DNA of 64,000 nucleotides from Deltaproteobacteria bacterium (lineage in GTDB: Bacteria; Myxococcota_A; UBA9160; SZUA-336): the NCBI GenBank assembly GCA_029261925.1, contig JAJDAJ010000064.1, positions 1 through 64,000 of the forward strand. The letters are read 5' to 3'. The notes beneath the pieces were generated by a model that worked only from the letters and a program-made list of their open reading frames with translations, searched no databases and was not told where the DNA came from. Shown in pieces: positions 52,205 to 60,084 of the stretch. Position numbers and translations under genes: made by a program. Position 1 is the stretch's first letter; each line of letters starts with the position of its first letter.

Positions 52205-53659
52205 ATGAGCAACGATCGATACCGTGTGATGGAGGTGGCCGCGGTCCCGGGCTGGGACGACGAGGCCGACGTGGTGATCGCCGGGCTGGGCGCGGCCGGT
52301 GTCTGTGCCGCGATCGAGGCGCGGCTGGCGGGCGCCGACGTGCTCGTGCTCGAGCGCGCCAGCGGCGGCGGGGGGCTGACGAGCTCGGCGGCCGGTCATC
52401 TCTACCTGGGCGGTGGCACGCGCGTGCAGAAGGCCGTGGGGGTCGAGGACAGCGTCGAGGACATGCGCCAGTACCTGATCCACAACACGCCCGAGCCGGA
52501 GCTCGACAAGATCGACCTGTACTGCGAGCAGAGCGTGAACCACTTCGACTGGCTGGTCGAGCAGGGCGTGCCGTTCAACGACACCATGTTCCCGACCAAG
52601 CACGTGCTGCAGCCGACCGACGAGTGTCTGATCTGGTCGGGCAACGAGGAGGTCTGGCCATATCGCGAGCACGCGCGCCCCGCGCCCCGCGGCCACAAGG
52701 TCGCCCAGGAGGGCGAGCACGGCGGCTCGAAGATGATGGAGGTGCTGATCACCCGCGCCCAGGAGCTCGGAGTGCGCGTGGTCACCGAGGCAGCCGTGAC
52801 CGAGCTCGTGCGCGACGGCGAGCGGATCGCGGGTGTGCGCTACCGGAGCTTCGACGAGGAGCGAGGTGTGCACGCACGTCGTGGGGTGGTGCTGGCCACC
52901 GGGCACTTCACCGGCAACGACGAGGCGATCCGCGAGTACTGCCAGCAGCTCGCCGACGAGCGCGTCCACCGCCAGCACACCCCTGCCGACGACGGCTCGG
53001 GAATCTGGCTGGGGCTGGCCGCGGGCGGCGAGGCGCTGCACATGGGCGGGGCGCTGATCACCTGCCCGTTCTACCCGCCGGAGCAGCTGCTCAAGGCGGT
53101 GCTCGTCAACCGCGAGGGCCGCCGCTTCGTGCCCGAGGACTCCTACCACTCGCGCACCAGCGCCTTCATCACGCAGCAGCCGGGGGGCGTCGCGTACCTG
53201 ATCGTCGACGAGAAGATCTTCGCGCGCCCGGAATGGGGCGGCTACGAGGTCGTCGACGCCTGGGAGAGCGTCGAGGAGATGGAGCACGGCCTGGAGCTGC
53301 CCCCGGGCTCGCTGGTCGAGACGCTGCGCGGCTACAACGAGCACGCGGCGCGCGGCGAGGACCCCGAGCTGCACAAGGGCGCCAAGTGGCTCACGCCGCT
53401 CGACACCCCGCCGTTCGCGGCGCTCGATGCGTCGCTCGGACGCAACGCCTTCGTCGGCTTCACGCTGGGCGGGCTGCGCGTGTCGGCGGAGGGCGAGGTG
53501 CTGCGGCCCGACGGCAGCCCGATCGCGGGCCTGTACGCCGCCGGTGCCTGCGCCTCGAACATCGCGCAGGACGCGCTCGGCTACTCGAGCGGCACCTGCA
53601 TCGGCGAGTCGACGTTCTTCGGCCGCCGCGCCGGGAGGCACGCCGCGGGCGCGCGCTGA
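52205..53659 (+). CDS. FAD-dependent oxidoreductase, fumarate reductase/3-ketosteroid dehydrogenase family
   Basis: A 484-residue flavoprotein. ADVVIAGLGAAGVCAAIEARLAGADVLVLERASGGGG is the FAD-binding Rossmann motif. GVVLATGHFTGNDE and the C-terminal FAD contact GLYAAGACASNIAQDALGYSSGTCIGESTFFGRRAG complete the fold. It belongs to the FAD_binding_2 group that includes fumarate reductases and 3-ketosteroid dehydrogenases. No signal peptide or heme motif is seen, so it is cytoplasmic. A TetR gene and a P450 follow on the same strand, consistent with a regulated hydrophobic-substrate cluster. Confidence 0.88.
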   Translation: MSNDRYRVMEVAAVPGWDDEADVVIAGLGAAGVCAAIEARLAGADVLVLERASGGGGLTSSAAGHLYLGGGTRVQKAVGVEDSVEDMRQYLIHNTPEPELDKIDLYCEQSVNHFDWLVEQGVPFNDTMFPTKHVLQPTDECLIWSGNEEVWPYREHARPAPRGHKVAQEGEHGGSKMMEVLITRAQELGVRVVTEAAVTELVRDGERIAGVRYRSFDEERGVHARRGVVLATGHFTGNDEAIREYCQQLADERVHRQHTPADDGSGIWLGLAAGGEALHMGGALITCPFYPPEQLLKAVLVNREGRRFVPEDSYHSRTSAFITQQPGGVAYLIVDEKIFARPEWGGYEVVDAWESVEEMEHGLELPPGSLVETLRGYNEHAARGEDPELHKGAKWLTPLDTPPFAALDASLGRNAFVGFTLGGLRVSAEGEVLRPDGSPIAGLYAAGACASNIAQDALGYSSGTCIGESTFFGRRAGRHAAGAR

Positions 53660-53664
53660 GCGGG

Positions 53665-53680
53665 GTCGGCCCCCGCCGAC
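53665..53680. terminator. Hairpin after the FAD dehydrogenase gene
   Basis: GTCGGC-cccc-GCCGAC is a perfect 6-bp stem with a 4-nt loop, starting 6 bp after the stop. There is no T-tract. It may mark the transcript end before the TetR gene. Confidence 0.35.
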
Positions 53681-53722
53681 AGGCGCGGCGGTCGCACTTG
53701 TCAGCGCTCGCTCAGGGTGATA

Positions 53723-53741
53723 AATGAACGTTCATTCATGA
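53723..53741 (+). promoter_or_regulatory. Perfect 14-bp palindromic operator and five-codon leader ORF at the TetR start
   Basis: AATGAACGTTCATT (53723-53736) is a perfect palindrome directly before the TetR ATG at 53738. This is a typical TetR-family operator location. The same bases encode ATG-AAC-GTT-CAT-TCA-TGA (53724-53741), whose stop overlaps the TetR start as ATGA. AGGG 6 nt before this tiny ORF could be its Shine-Dalgarno sequence. Confidence 0.6.
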
Positions 53742-54394
53742 GCCAGAGCGCTTCGATTCCCGGGCCCGCGCGGGCCGCTGCGGTCCTCGACACGCGGGAC
53801 CGCATCCTCGACGCCGCCGAGATCGCGTTCGCCCGCCGGGGTCTCGAGGGCACGCGGGTGCGTGAGATCGCCGGGGGCGCCGGCGTCACCCCGGCGGCCC
53901 TGTACCTGTACTTCGACGGCAAGCGCGAGCTGTACCGGGCCGTCATCGACCGCGGGTTCCAGCCGATCGCCGACCTCCTCGAGGCATTCGATCCCGCCGC
54001 CGGCGACCCCGCCGTCGAGCAGATCGTCGGCGGCGTCCTGCGCCACCTGCGCGCCCGCCCGCAGCTGGCGGGAATCGTCTACCACGAGGCGATCTCGCGG
54101 GGCGAGCTCCTGCCCCACCTGGCGCGCACCTGGCTGCGGCCGCTCTTCGAACGCATCGGGGTCCTGATCCGGCGCGGCGGCACCTCGGAGGTCTGGGAGG
54201 ATCACGAGGTCCCGCAGGTGGTGGCGGCCCTGCTGCAGGTCGTCCTGGGTCACTTCAGCCTGGCGCCGCTGCTGGCCGAGGTCCTCGATCGCGACCCGCT
54301 GGCGCCCGAGGTGCTCGACGAGCAGCTCCGCTTCCTGCTCAAGCTGCTGGGCCAGATCTTCGGAGTCGAGGATCCGGCCGCTCACGCCGATTGA
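53738..54394 (+). CDS. TetR-family transcriptional regulator
   Basis: A 218-residue TetR protein. DTRDRILDAAEIAFARRGLEGTRVREIAGGAGVTPAALYLYFDGKRELYRAVID is a full N-terminal helix-turn-helix domain. The C-terminal ligand domain resembles AcrR/FadR-type regulators with a long helical pocket. An in-frame GTG lies at 53717, but the ATG at 53738 is preferred because the palindrome just upstream would otherwise fall inside the gene. The P450 gene begins 20 nt downstream on the same strand, so it is the first candidate target together with the regulator itself. Confidence 0.88.
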   Translation: MSQSASIPGPARAAAVLDTRDRILDAAEIAFARRGLEGTRVREIAGGAGVTPAALYLYFDGKRELYRAVIDRGFQPIADLLEAFDPAAGDPAVEQIVGGVLRHLRARPQLAGIVYHEAISRGELLPHLARTWLRPLFERIGVLIRRGGTSEVWEDHEVPQVVAALLQVVLGHFSLAPLLAEVLDRDPLAPEVLDEQLRFLLKLLGQIFGVEDPAAHAD

Positions 54395-54413
54395 CGCCCT
54401 GGAGGGACCCATC

Positions 54414-55661
54414 GTGAAGCCCGGCGACATCGACCTCAGCCACCCGGACACGTTCGAACACGGTCCGCCACACGAGTACTTCTCGCTCCTGCGCCGCGAG
54501 CGACCGGTGTGCTGGAACGAGGTCCGCGAGGAGCCCGGGCGTCGCCTGCAGCAGACCCGCGGCTTCTACTCGGTGACCCGCCACGAGGATCTGGTGCACG
54601 TCTCGCGCAGCCCCAGGATCTTCTCGTCGGCCCTGGGCGGCGCCATGATCATGGACATGGAGGGGGACGAGCAGGGTCTGGCCATGGTCCGCACCATGAT
54701 GATCACCATGGATCCACCCGAGCACGTGAAGTACCGGCGCCTGGTGCAGCGGGGCTTCACGCCCAGCATGGTGCGCAAGCTGGAGGCGCACATCCGGGCG
54801 GCCTCGGCCCGCGTGGTCGACGCGGTCGCCCGCAAGGGCAGCGCGGAGTTCGTCGAGGACCTGGCGATGAGCCTGCCGATGGAGCTGATCTGCGAGCTCA
54901 TGGGCATTCCCCCCGGGGACCGCCGACAGGTCTTCGACTGGTCGAACCAGATGATCGGCTTCGACGATCCGGACATCACCTCGAGCCTGGGAGACCAGGA
55001 CAGCGCCACGCTGCAGATGTGGATGTACTCCAACCAGCTGGCGGCAAGGAAGCGCGAGGAGCCCGACGAGACCCTGATGAGCCAGCTCGCCAACGGCGAG
55101 GTGGACGGTCAGAAGATCTCGGAGATGGAGCTGAACAACTTCTTCGTCCTGCTGGCCATCGCCGGCAACGAGACCACGCGCACGGCCACCTCCCAGGGCA
55201 TGCTCGCGCTCTGCGAGAATCCCGAGCAGTACGAGCTGCTGCGCTCCGACGTCGAGCGCTACCTCGACGGCGCCGTCGAGGAGATCCTGCGCTACACGTC
55301 GCCGGTGATGCACTTCCGCCGCACGGTCACCGAGGACACCGAGCTGAACGGCGTACCGCTCCGGCGCGACGACAAGGTCGTGCTCTGGTACCCGTCGGCC
55401 AACCGCGACGAGTCGGTCTTCGGCGACGACGCCCAGCGCTTCGACATCACGCGCGATCCCAACCCCCACGTGGCCTTCGGGATCGGCGAGCACTTCTGCC
55501 TGGGCGCGAACCTGGCCCGGATGCAGCTGCGCTGCATCTTCCGCGAGATGCTGACGCGCATCCCCGACCTCCGGATGGTCGGAGCCCCGCAGCGCCTGCG
55601 CAGCACCCTGATCGACGGCATCAAGCAGATGCCGGTCGAGTTCACGCCCGAGGCCGCCTAG
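54414..55661 (+). CDS. Cytochrome P450
   Basis: A 415-residue bacterial P450. The heme loop is FGIGEHFCLGANLAR with Cys362; the I-helix motif is LAIAGNETTRTATSQ; EEILRYTSPV is the K-helix ExxR. DPPEHVKYRRLVQRGF is the C-helix. It resembles the CYP125/CYP142/CYP124-like group that acts on steroids, fatty acids or terpenes, though the substrate is not decided. The GTG start has GGAGGG 7 nt upstream, a normal Shine-Dalgarno sequence, in contrast to the leaderless genes nearby. It forms an apparent operon with the TetR gene. Confidence 0.92.
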   Translation: MKPGDIDLSHPDTFEHGPPHEYFSLLRRERPVCWNEVREEPGRRLQQTRGFYSVTRHEDLVHVSRSPRIFSSALGGAMIMDMEGDEQGLAMVRTMMITMDPPEHVKYRRLVQRGFTPSMVRKLEAHIRAASARVVDAVARKGSAEFVEDLAMSLPMELICELMGIPPGDRRQVFDWSNQMIGFDDPDITSSLGDQDSATLQMWMYSNQLAARKREEPDETLMSQLANGEVDGQKISEMELNNFFVLLAIAGNETTRTATSQGMLALCENPEQYELLRSDVERYLDGAVEEILRYTSPVMHFRRTVTEDTELNGVPLRRDDKVVLWYPSANRDESVFGDDAQRFDITRDPNPHVAFGIGEHFCLGANLARMQLRCIFREMLTRIPDLRMVGAPQRLRSTLIDGIKQMPVEFTPEAA

Positions 55662-55670
55662 GCACGGCGC

Positions 55671-56234
55671 TCAGAACCCGGGCGTCTCCTGCTCGAAGGC
55701 GCCCCGCAGCCGCTCGCCGTCGGGCGTGTAGACCCCCGTGCAGCCGTCCTGGGTGCGGCCCCGCTGCACGATCACCCACAGCGGGCCCGCTGCGCCGGTC
55801 GCGGCCGCGTAGGTCCGCGCCACGTCCACGCAGCCAGGTCGGGCCTCGTCGTCGCTGAACAGCCCCATCTTGCACTGCAAGAAGATCGCGTCGGCCGGGA
55901 TCTCGTCGTCGATCTGCTCGCGATGCTCCTCGTCGTCGGCCATCACGCCGGCGAGCCGTCGCATCTGGTCGCCGGTGAAGATGGCCGGCTGCTCGCAGCC
56001 CAGCTCCCGCAGCTCGTCGGTCCCGGGCGCGCTGCTGGCCTCCTGCGCGAGCGTCGCGGCCTCGCGGCCCAGCTCGATCAGCTTCTGGCCCTGGTCGCTG
56101 GTGGCGAAAATCCACGCGCCGACGCCGCAGGTGACCAGCAGCGCGCCCGAGAGCCCGATCGCGATCCAGGCGGCCACGGGTATCTTGCTGCGGCGCGGCT
56201 CTCCGAGCGGCTCGTTGGGCGGCTGCACGCTCAT
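55671..56234 (-). CDS. Hypothetical single-pass membrane protein
   Basis: A 187-residue protein with no recognised family. A short cytoplasmic part (about 1-18) is followed by one membrane segment (IPVAAWIAIGLSGALLVTCGVGAWIFA, about 18-44). A polar, acidic periplasmic part has four Cys residues (LGCEQP, LQCKMG, PGCVDV, QDGCTGV). The start overlaps the epimerase stop by 4 bp (ATGA), so it is translated with the epimerase. A role in the envelope seems likely, but nothing in the sequence names it. It is convergent with the P450 at 10 bp. Confidence 0.65.
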   Translation of the reverse strand: MSVQPPNEPLGEPRRSKIPVAAWIAIGLSGALLVTCGVGAWIFATSDQGQKLIELGREAATLAQEASSAPGTDELRELGCEQPAIFTGDQMRRLAGVMADDEEHREQIDDEIPADAIFLQCKMGLFSDDEARPGCVDVARTYAAATGAAGPLWVIVQRGRTQDGCTGVYTPDGERLRGAFEQETPGF

Positions 56235-57334
56235 CCGACCCGGCGGTCGAGGTGCTCGAGCAGCTGGTCCTCGAAGGTGAAGTCGAACTCCACCGAACGG
56301 TCCCGGCCCGTCGCCAGGAACCAGTCGTAGGTCTGCTCGACCATCGAGCGGAAGGTGTACTCCGGCGCCCAGCCGATGTCGCGGCGCAGCCGGTCGATCC
56401 CGAAGCAGACGCTGCGGTTCCAGCGGTGCAGGTTGGGCGCCAGCCGCTGGATGATGCGGCCCAGCATGAACAGACGCATGTTCCGGCGCGCGCGCTCCTG
56501 CTCCGCCTCGCTCGTGCGGATGTCGATCGCCGCCTGGATCGGCCGGCCGGGATCGAGCTCGAGCTCGCCGTCCCAGAGCGCGTCCATCACGTCGTGCGGC
56601 ACGAAGACCTTCTCGGGCTCCACGCCGACGATCGATGCGAAGGTGTCCACGTAGCCCTCGTCGGTGTAGAGCTCCTTGCCGGTCAGGTTGTAGCGCTTCC
56701 CGAAGGTCCGGGGCTCGCACATCATCAGGGCCAGCGCGCGGGCCTGGTCGTCCACGTGGCCGACCTGGCCCACGGTCGTGCCGTCGCCCGGGATCAGGAT
56801 GCGTCGCCCGGCCAGGAGCCGCGCGAACATGCGCTGCTCGCGGTCGGGCAGGATGTTGTTCGGTCCGAAGACCATCGAGAACGGGACGATCGTCGCCGGG
56901 AAGCCCTCCTCGCGGTGCTTGCCGACCAGGAAGTCCTCGCAGAGCAGCTTGTGCAGTCCGTACTCGTTCTGATCGGGACCGCGGTCCACCGGGTGGTCCT
57001 CGCCGATCGGCAGCACGCTGGCCGGCGCGTAGATCACGGTCGAGCTGGCGAACACATAGTGCCCGATCCGGCCCCGGAACAGCTCGTACATGAGCCTGAC
57101 GTCCTCGGGGTGGTAGGCGCTCATGTCCTGGACGCAGTCGAAGGACTCGCCCGCGAAGACCTCGCGCATCCGGTCGTGGTCGGTCCGGTCCCCGTACAGG
57201 CGGCGCACGCCGCGCGGGAGCTCGGCCTTGGTCTGTCCCCGGTTGAGCACGGTGACCTCGTGCCCGGTACGCACCAGCTCCCGGACGAGGGCGAGCCCGT
57301 TGAACTGCGTCCCGCCCATGACGAGGACCTTCAT
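56231..57334 (-). CDS. NAD-dependent epimerase/dehydratase (extended SDR)
   Basis: A 367-residue extended SDR. KVLVMGGTQFNGLALVRELVRTGHEVTVLNRG is the nucleotide-binding start, where the conserved Gly pattern reads GGTQFNG. VFASSTVIYAP, YGLHKLLCED (the YxxxK site) and GQVGHVDDQARALALMM follow. The set resembles isoflavone-reductase/NAD-epimerase-type plastid CSP41-like proteins with MGGT-x-FxG. The substrate is unknown, perhaps a sugar nucleotide. It ends in ATGA overlapping the membrane-protein gene, and starts 1 nt after the amidohydrolase stop, so the three genes form one operon. Confidence 0.87.
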   Translation of the reverse strand: MKVLVMGGTQFNGLALVRELVRTGHEVTVLNRGQTKAELPRGVRRLYGDRTDHDRMREVFAGESFDCVQDMSAYHPEDVRLMYELFRGRIGHYVFASSTVIYAPASVLPIGEDHPVDRGPDQNEYGLHKLLCEDFLVGKHREEGFPATIVPFSMVFGPNNILPDREQRMFARLLAGRRILIPGDGTTVGQVGHVDDQARALALMMCEPRTFGKRYNLTGKELYTDEGYVDTFASIVGVEPEKVFVPHDVMDALWDGELELDPGRPIQAAIDIRTSEAEQERARRNMRLFMLGRIIQRLAPNLHRWNRSVCFGIDRLRRDIGWAPEYTFRSMVEQTYDWFLATGRDRSVEFDFTFEDQLLEHLDRRVG

Positions 57335-57335
57335 C

Positions 57336-58526
57336 TCAGGCCGCCGATGCCGCGCGCGGTTGCGAGAGCCCCAGGGCGTTCTCGCGCATGATGGCGCGGA
57401 CCTCGTCGTCGCCGAAGCCCGCCAGCTCGTGGATGAAGCTGGTCGGCTCGGCCAGACCCTCGGCATGCGGCCAGTCCGAGCCCAGCAGCATGCGCTGCGG
57501 ACCGAGCAGCTCGCGCAGCAGCGGCACGTCGTCCTCGTGGAACGGCGCGACCCAGACGTGGCGTCGGAAGGTCTCGATCGGATCCTCGGCGAAGCTGCCG
57601 GGCTCCTGGCCGAACACGCGCCGGAAGTTCTGGAACAGGTAGGGCACCCAGTTGGAGCCCATCTCGATGCTGGCGAAGCGCAGGTTCCCGAAGCGCTCGA
57701 AGAGCCGCTGCGAGATCAGCGCGGCGAACAGGTCATAGGGAGGCCTCGAGCCGGTCAGCGCGTTGAACGGCGAGCTGCGGAAGGCCTGCAGCGCTCCCCC
57801 CTCGCCCCAGTCGGCCGCGTGTTCACCGTAGCCCGCATCGCCCCCGTGACAGGCGACCGTGATCCCGGCCTCGTCGACGCGCGCCCAGAACGGATCGAAG
57901 ACCGGGTCGGCCGGCGAGCGCTTGCCCTCGGGGCAGGCGACGGGGGCCGAGCGCATGCAGATCCCCGGCGTCCCGGCCGCGAGCACGCGCTCGAGCTCGG
58001 CGATTCCCTGCTCGACGTCGATGATCGTGATGTAGGGCAGGGCGTGGATGCGGTCCCGGTAGGCATAGCCCCAGTCGTCCTCGAGCCAGCGGTTGAAGGC
58101 CCGGAACGCCGCGTGGCAGGCGTCCGGGTCGTGGGCCAGCGCCTCCTCCATGCCCACGCCCAGCGTCGGGAAGAAGAAGGCGCGCTCGATCCCCTGCGTG
58201 TCCATGACCGCCAGCCGCTCGTCGCGCTTGCGGTAGGCGGGGTTGATCGGCTCGAGCTCGCCGAAGATCTCCTTGATGCTGGCACCGCCGGGATTCTTGC
58301 CCCGGTAGTACTCGTCGAGGCAGCCCGGCCGCGCGACGGGGTCGAAGGTCGGGTTGGGGATGAAGCTGTTCACCCGGCCGCCGACCAGGAGGCGCTGGCG
58401 CCCGTTCAGCTCGGCCCACTGCATGCACCGCCTCTCGAAGCCCGGCTCGATGTGCCGGGTGAAGGCGTCGGTGGCCTCGTAGTAGTGGTTGTCCGCGTCG
58501 AAGACGGGGAAGTCGAGCTGCGCCAT
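57336..58526 (-). CDS. Amidohydrolase-family (PF04909-type) metal hydrolase
   Basis: A 396-residue amidohydrolase. FPVFDADNHYYEATDAF gives the first-strand metal motif (here D-x-D-N-H), ITVACHGGDAGYGEHAAD the middle metal His, and MLLGSDWPHAEG the catalytic Asp. The C-terminus reads EVRAIMRENALGL. It is typical of a subgroup common in actinobacteria and deltaproteobacteria beside P450s and ALDHs. The substrate is unknown. It heads a minus-strand operon, with GGAGGG before the ATG and a TAGAAT box upstream that mirrors the divergent ALDH promoter. A paralogue of the same superfamily is at 21364-22764. Confidence 0.87.
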   Translation of the reverse strand: MAQLDFPVFDADNHYYEATDAFTRHIEPGFERRCMQWAELNGRQRLLVGGRVNSFIPNPTFDPVARPGCLDEYYRGKNPGGASIKEIFGELEPINPAYRKRDERLAVMDTQGIERAFFFPTLGVGMEEALAHDPDACHAAFRAFNRWLEDDWGYAYRDRIHALPYITIIDVEQGIAELERVLAAGTPGICMRSAPVACPEGKRSPADPVFDPFWARVDEAGITVACHGGDAGYGEHAADWGEGGALQAFRSSPFNALTGSRPPYDLFAALISQRLFERFGNLRFASIEMGSNWVPYLFQNFRRVFGQEPGSFAEDPIETFRRHVWVAPFHEDDVPLLRELLGPQRMLLGSDWPHAEGLAEPTSFIHELAGFGDDEVRAIMRENALGLSQPRAASAA

Positions 58527-58564
58527 GGCGACCCTCCGGGGGCTCCAGATGCCCGAAGCGCGGC

Positions 58565-58587
58565 GATTCTAGCATCGGTGTAGAATC
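58565..58587. promoter_or_regulatory. Symmetric divergent promoter GATTCTA-N9-TAGAATC
   Basis: Perfect 7-bp arms flank 9 bp. The arms contain TAGAAT -10 boxes facing outward (minus strand 58566-58571; plus strand 58581-58586). They would start the amidohydrolase operon to the left and the ALDH operon to the right. The palindrome may instead, or also, bind a regulator. Confidence 0.55.
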
Positions 58588-58611
58588 CGGGCCCCGCGCA
58601 GGAGGTGCGAG

Positions 58612-60084
58612 ATGCCCGAACTCTGGCACGAGCAGCGTCTGCTCATCGACGGCGAGCTGGTCCCCGCGACCGGCGGCCGCACGTACGACAACATCAATCC
58701 CGCCACCGAGGAGGTCGTCGGTCAGGCCGCCGACGCCTCGGAGGCCGACATCGATCGCGCCGTTGCGGCGGCCCGGCGCGCGTTCGACGAGACGGACTGG
58801 GCCACCGATCACGCGCTGCGCGCGCGGGTCCTGCGCCAGCTCCAGGAAGCCATGGTCGAGCGCATCGAGGAGCTGCGCGCGACCTACGTCGCCGAGGTCG
58901 GCTGCCCGGTGCTCATGACCTACGGCCCCGGGGTCGACGTCCCGGTGGGTAGCCTGAGTCACTACGCGGACTTCGTCGAGAAGTACGAGTGGAGCACCGA
59001 CCTGGGCGTGGCGGAGGTCTTCGGCATGAAGAGCCACCGCTGGATGGAGCGCGAGGCGGTCGGCGTGGTCGCGGCGATCACGGCCTGGAACTTCCCGATC
59101 GAGCTCAACCTGAAGAAGATGGGCTGGGCGCTGGCCGCCGGCTGCACGGTGGTGCTCAAGGGCGCTCCCGCAACCCCGTGGTGCACGCTCAATCTCGGAC
59201 AGCTCCTCCACGAGAGGACCGATCTGCCCGCCGGCGTGGTCAACACCATCACGTCGTCTCAGAACGGCATCGGCGAGCGGCTCACGACCGACCCGCGCGT
59301 GGACATGGTCTCGTTCACCGGCTCCACCGCGACGGGCAAGCGGATCCTGGCGTGCACCGCCGACGACGTGAAGCGCGTGTCGCTGGAGCTCGGGGGCAAG
59401 TCCCCGATGATCGTGCTCGACGACGTTCCGGACCTCGCAGCCGCGGTCGGCGGCAGCGCCGCGGGCGTCTGCGGTCACGCGGGACAGGGCTGCGCGATCC
59501 TCTCGCGCGTTCTGGTGCCGGCGAGCCGCATGGACGAGGCGGTCGAGGCCGCACGCGCCGCCATGGAGCAGGTGAAGTACGGCGATCCGACGAATCCCGA
59601 GAACCTGATGGGGCCGCTGTGCAGCGCGCAGCAGCGTGAGAAGGTCGAGAGCCTGGTGAAGCAGGGCGTCGCGGAGGGCGCGCGCCTGGTGCTGGGCGGC
59701 AAGCGCCCCGCCCACCTGGAGCGGGGCTACTACTTCGAGCCGACGCTCTTCGCGGAGGTGGATCCCGACTCGACCATCGCGCAGACCGAGTTCTTCGGCC
59801 CGGTGCAGTGCCTGATCGGCTACGAGGACGAGGAGGACGCGGTGCGGATCGCGAACAACTCCGTCTACGGTCTGTCGGCGGGCGTGCTCAGCGGCGACCA
59901 CGCGCGCGCACGTCGCGTGGCGCGGCGCCTGCGCGCCGGCACGGTGATCGTGAACGGCGGCGTGTACTACGGCCCCGAGGTCCCCTTCGGGGGCTACAAG
60001 CACAGCGGGCTCGGCCGCGAGAACGGCGTGCCGGGCTTCGAGGAGTTCCTCGAGGTCAAGTCCTACGCGGAGCCGGCGGCCTGA
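58612..60084 (+). CDS. NAD(P)-dependent aldehyde dehydrogenase
   Basis: A 490-residue aldehyde dehydrogenase. WNFPIELNLKK is the conserved nucleotide-domain helix start; FTGSTATGKRI, the catalytic base Glu259 in SLELGGKSP and nucleophile Cys294 in GHAGQGC are in place; EFFGPVQCLIGY and GTVIVNGG follow. One divergence: VLKGAPATPW replaces the common VLKPAExTP. It oxidises an aldehyde to the acid. AGGAGG precedes the ATG. It is first in a four-gene operon with an LLM oxidoreductase and a two-gene acyl-CoA synthetase, which could activate its acid product. Confidence 0.92.
   Translation: MPELWHEQRLLIDGELVPATGGRTYDNINPATEEVVGQAADASEADIDRAVAAARRAFDETDWATDHALRARVLRQLQEAMVERIEELRATYVAEVGCPVLMTYGPGVDVPVGSLSHYADFVEKYEWSTDLGVAEVFGMKSHRWMEREAVGVVAAITAWNFPIELNLKKMGWALAAGCTVVLKGAPATPWCTLNLGQLLHERTDLPAGVVNTITSSQNGIGERLTTDPRVDMVSFTGSTATGKRILACTADDVKRVSLELGGKSPMIVLDDVPDLAAAVGGSAAGVCGHAGQGCAILSRVLVPASRMDEAVEAARAAMEQVKYGDPTNPENLMGPLCSAQQREKVESLVKQGVAEGARLVLGGKRPAHLERGYYFEPTLFAEVDPDSTIAQTEFFGPVQCLIGYEDEEDAVRIANNSVYGLSAGVLSGDHARARRVARRLRAGTVIVNGGVYYGPEVPFGGYKHSGLGRENGVPGFEEFLEVKSYAEPAA

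Noticed and set aside
53717..53738. GTG at 53717 as the TetR start.
   Set aside because: It would place the palindromic operator inside the coding sequence, and no Shine-Dalgarno sequence precedes it. It remains possible.
44042..58526. A natural-product gene cluster, suggested by two P450s, an epimerase, an FAD enzyme and TetR genes.
   Set aside because: No polyketide, NRPS, terpene or RiPP core enzyme is present and the genes belong to separate short operons. A catabolic reading fits better.
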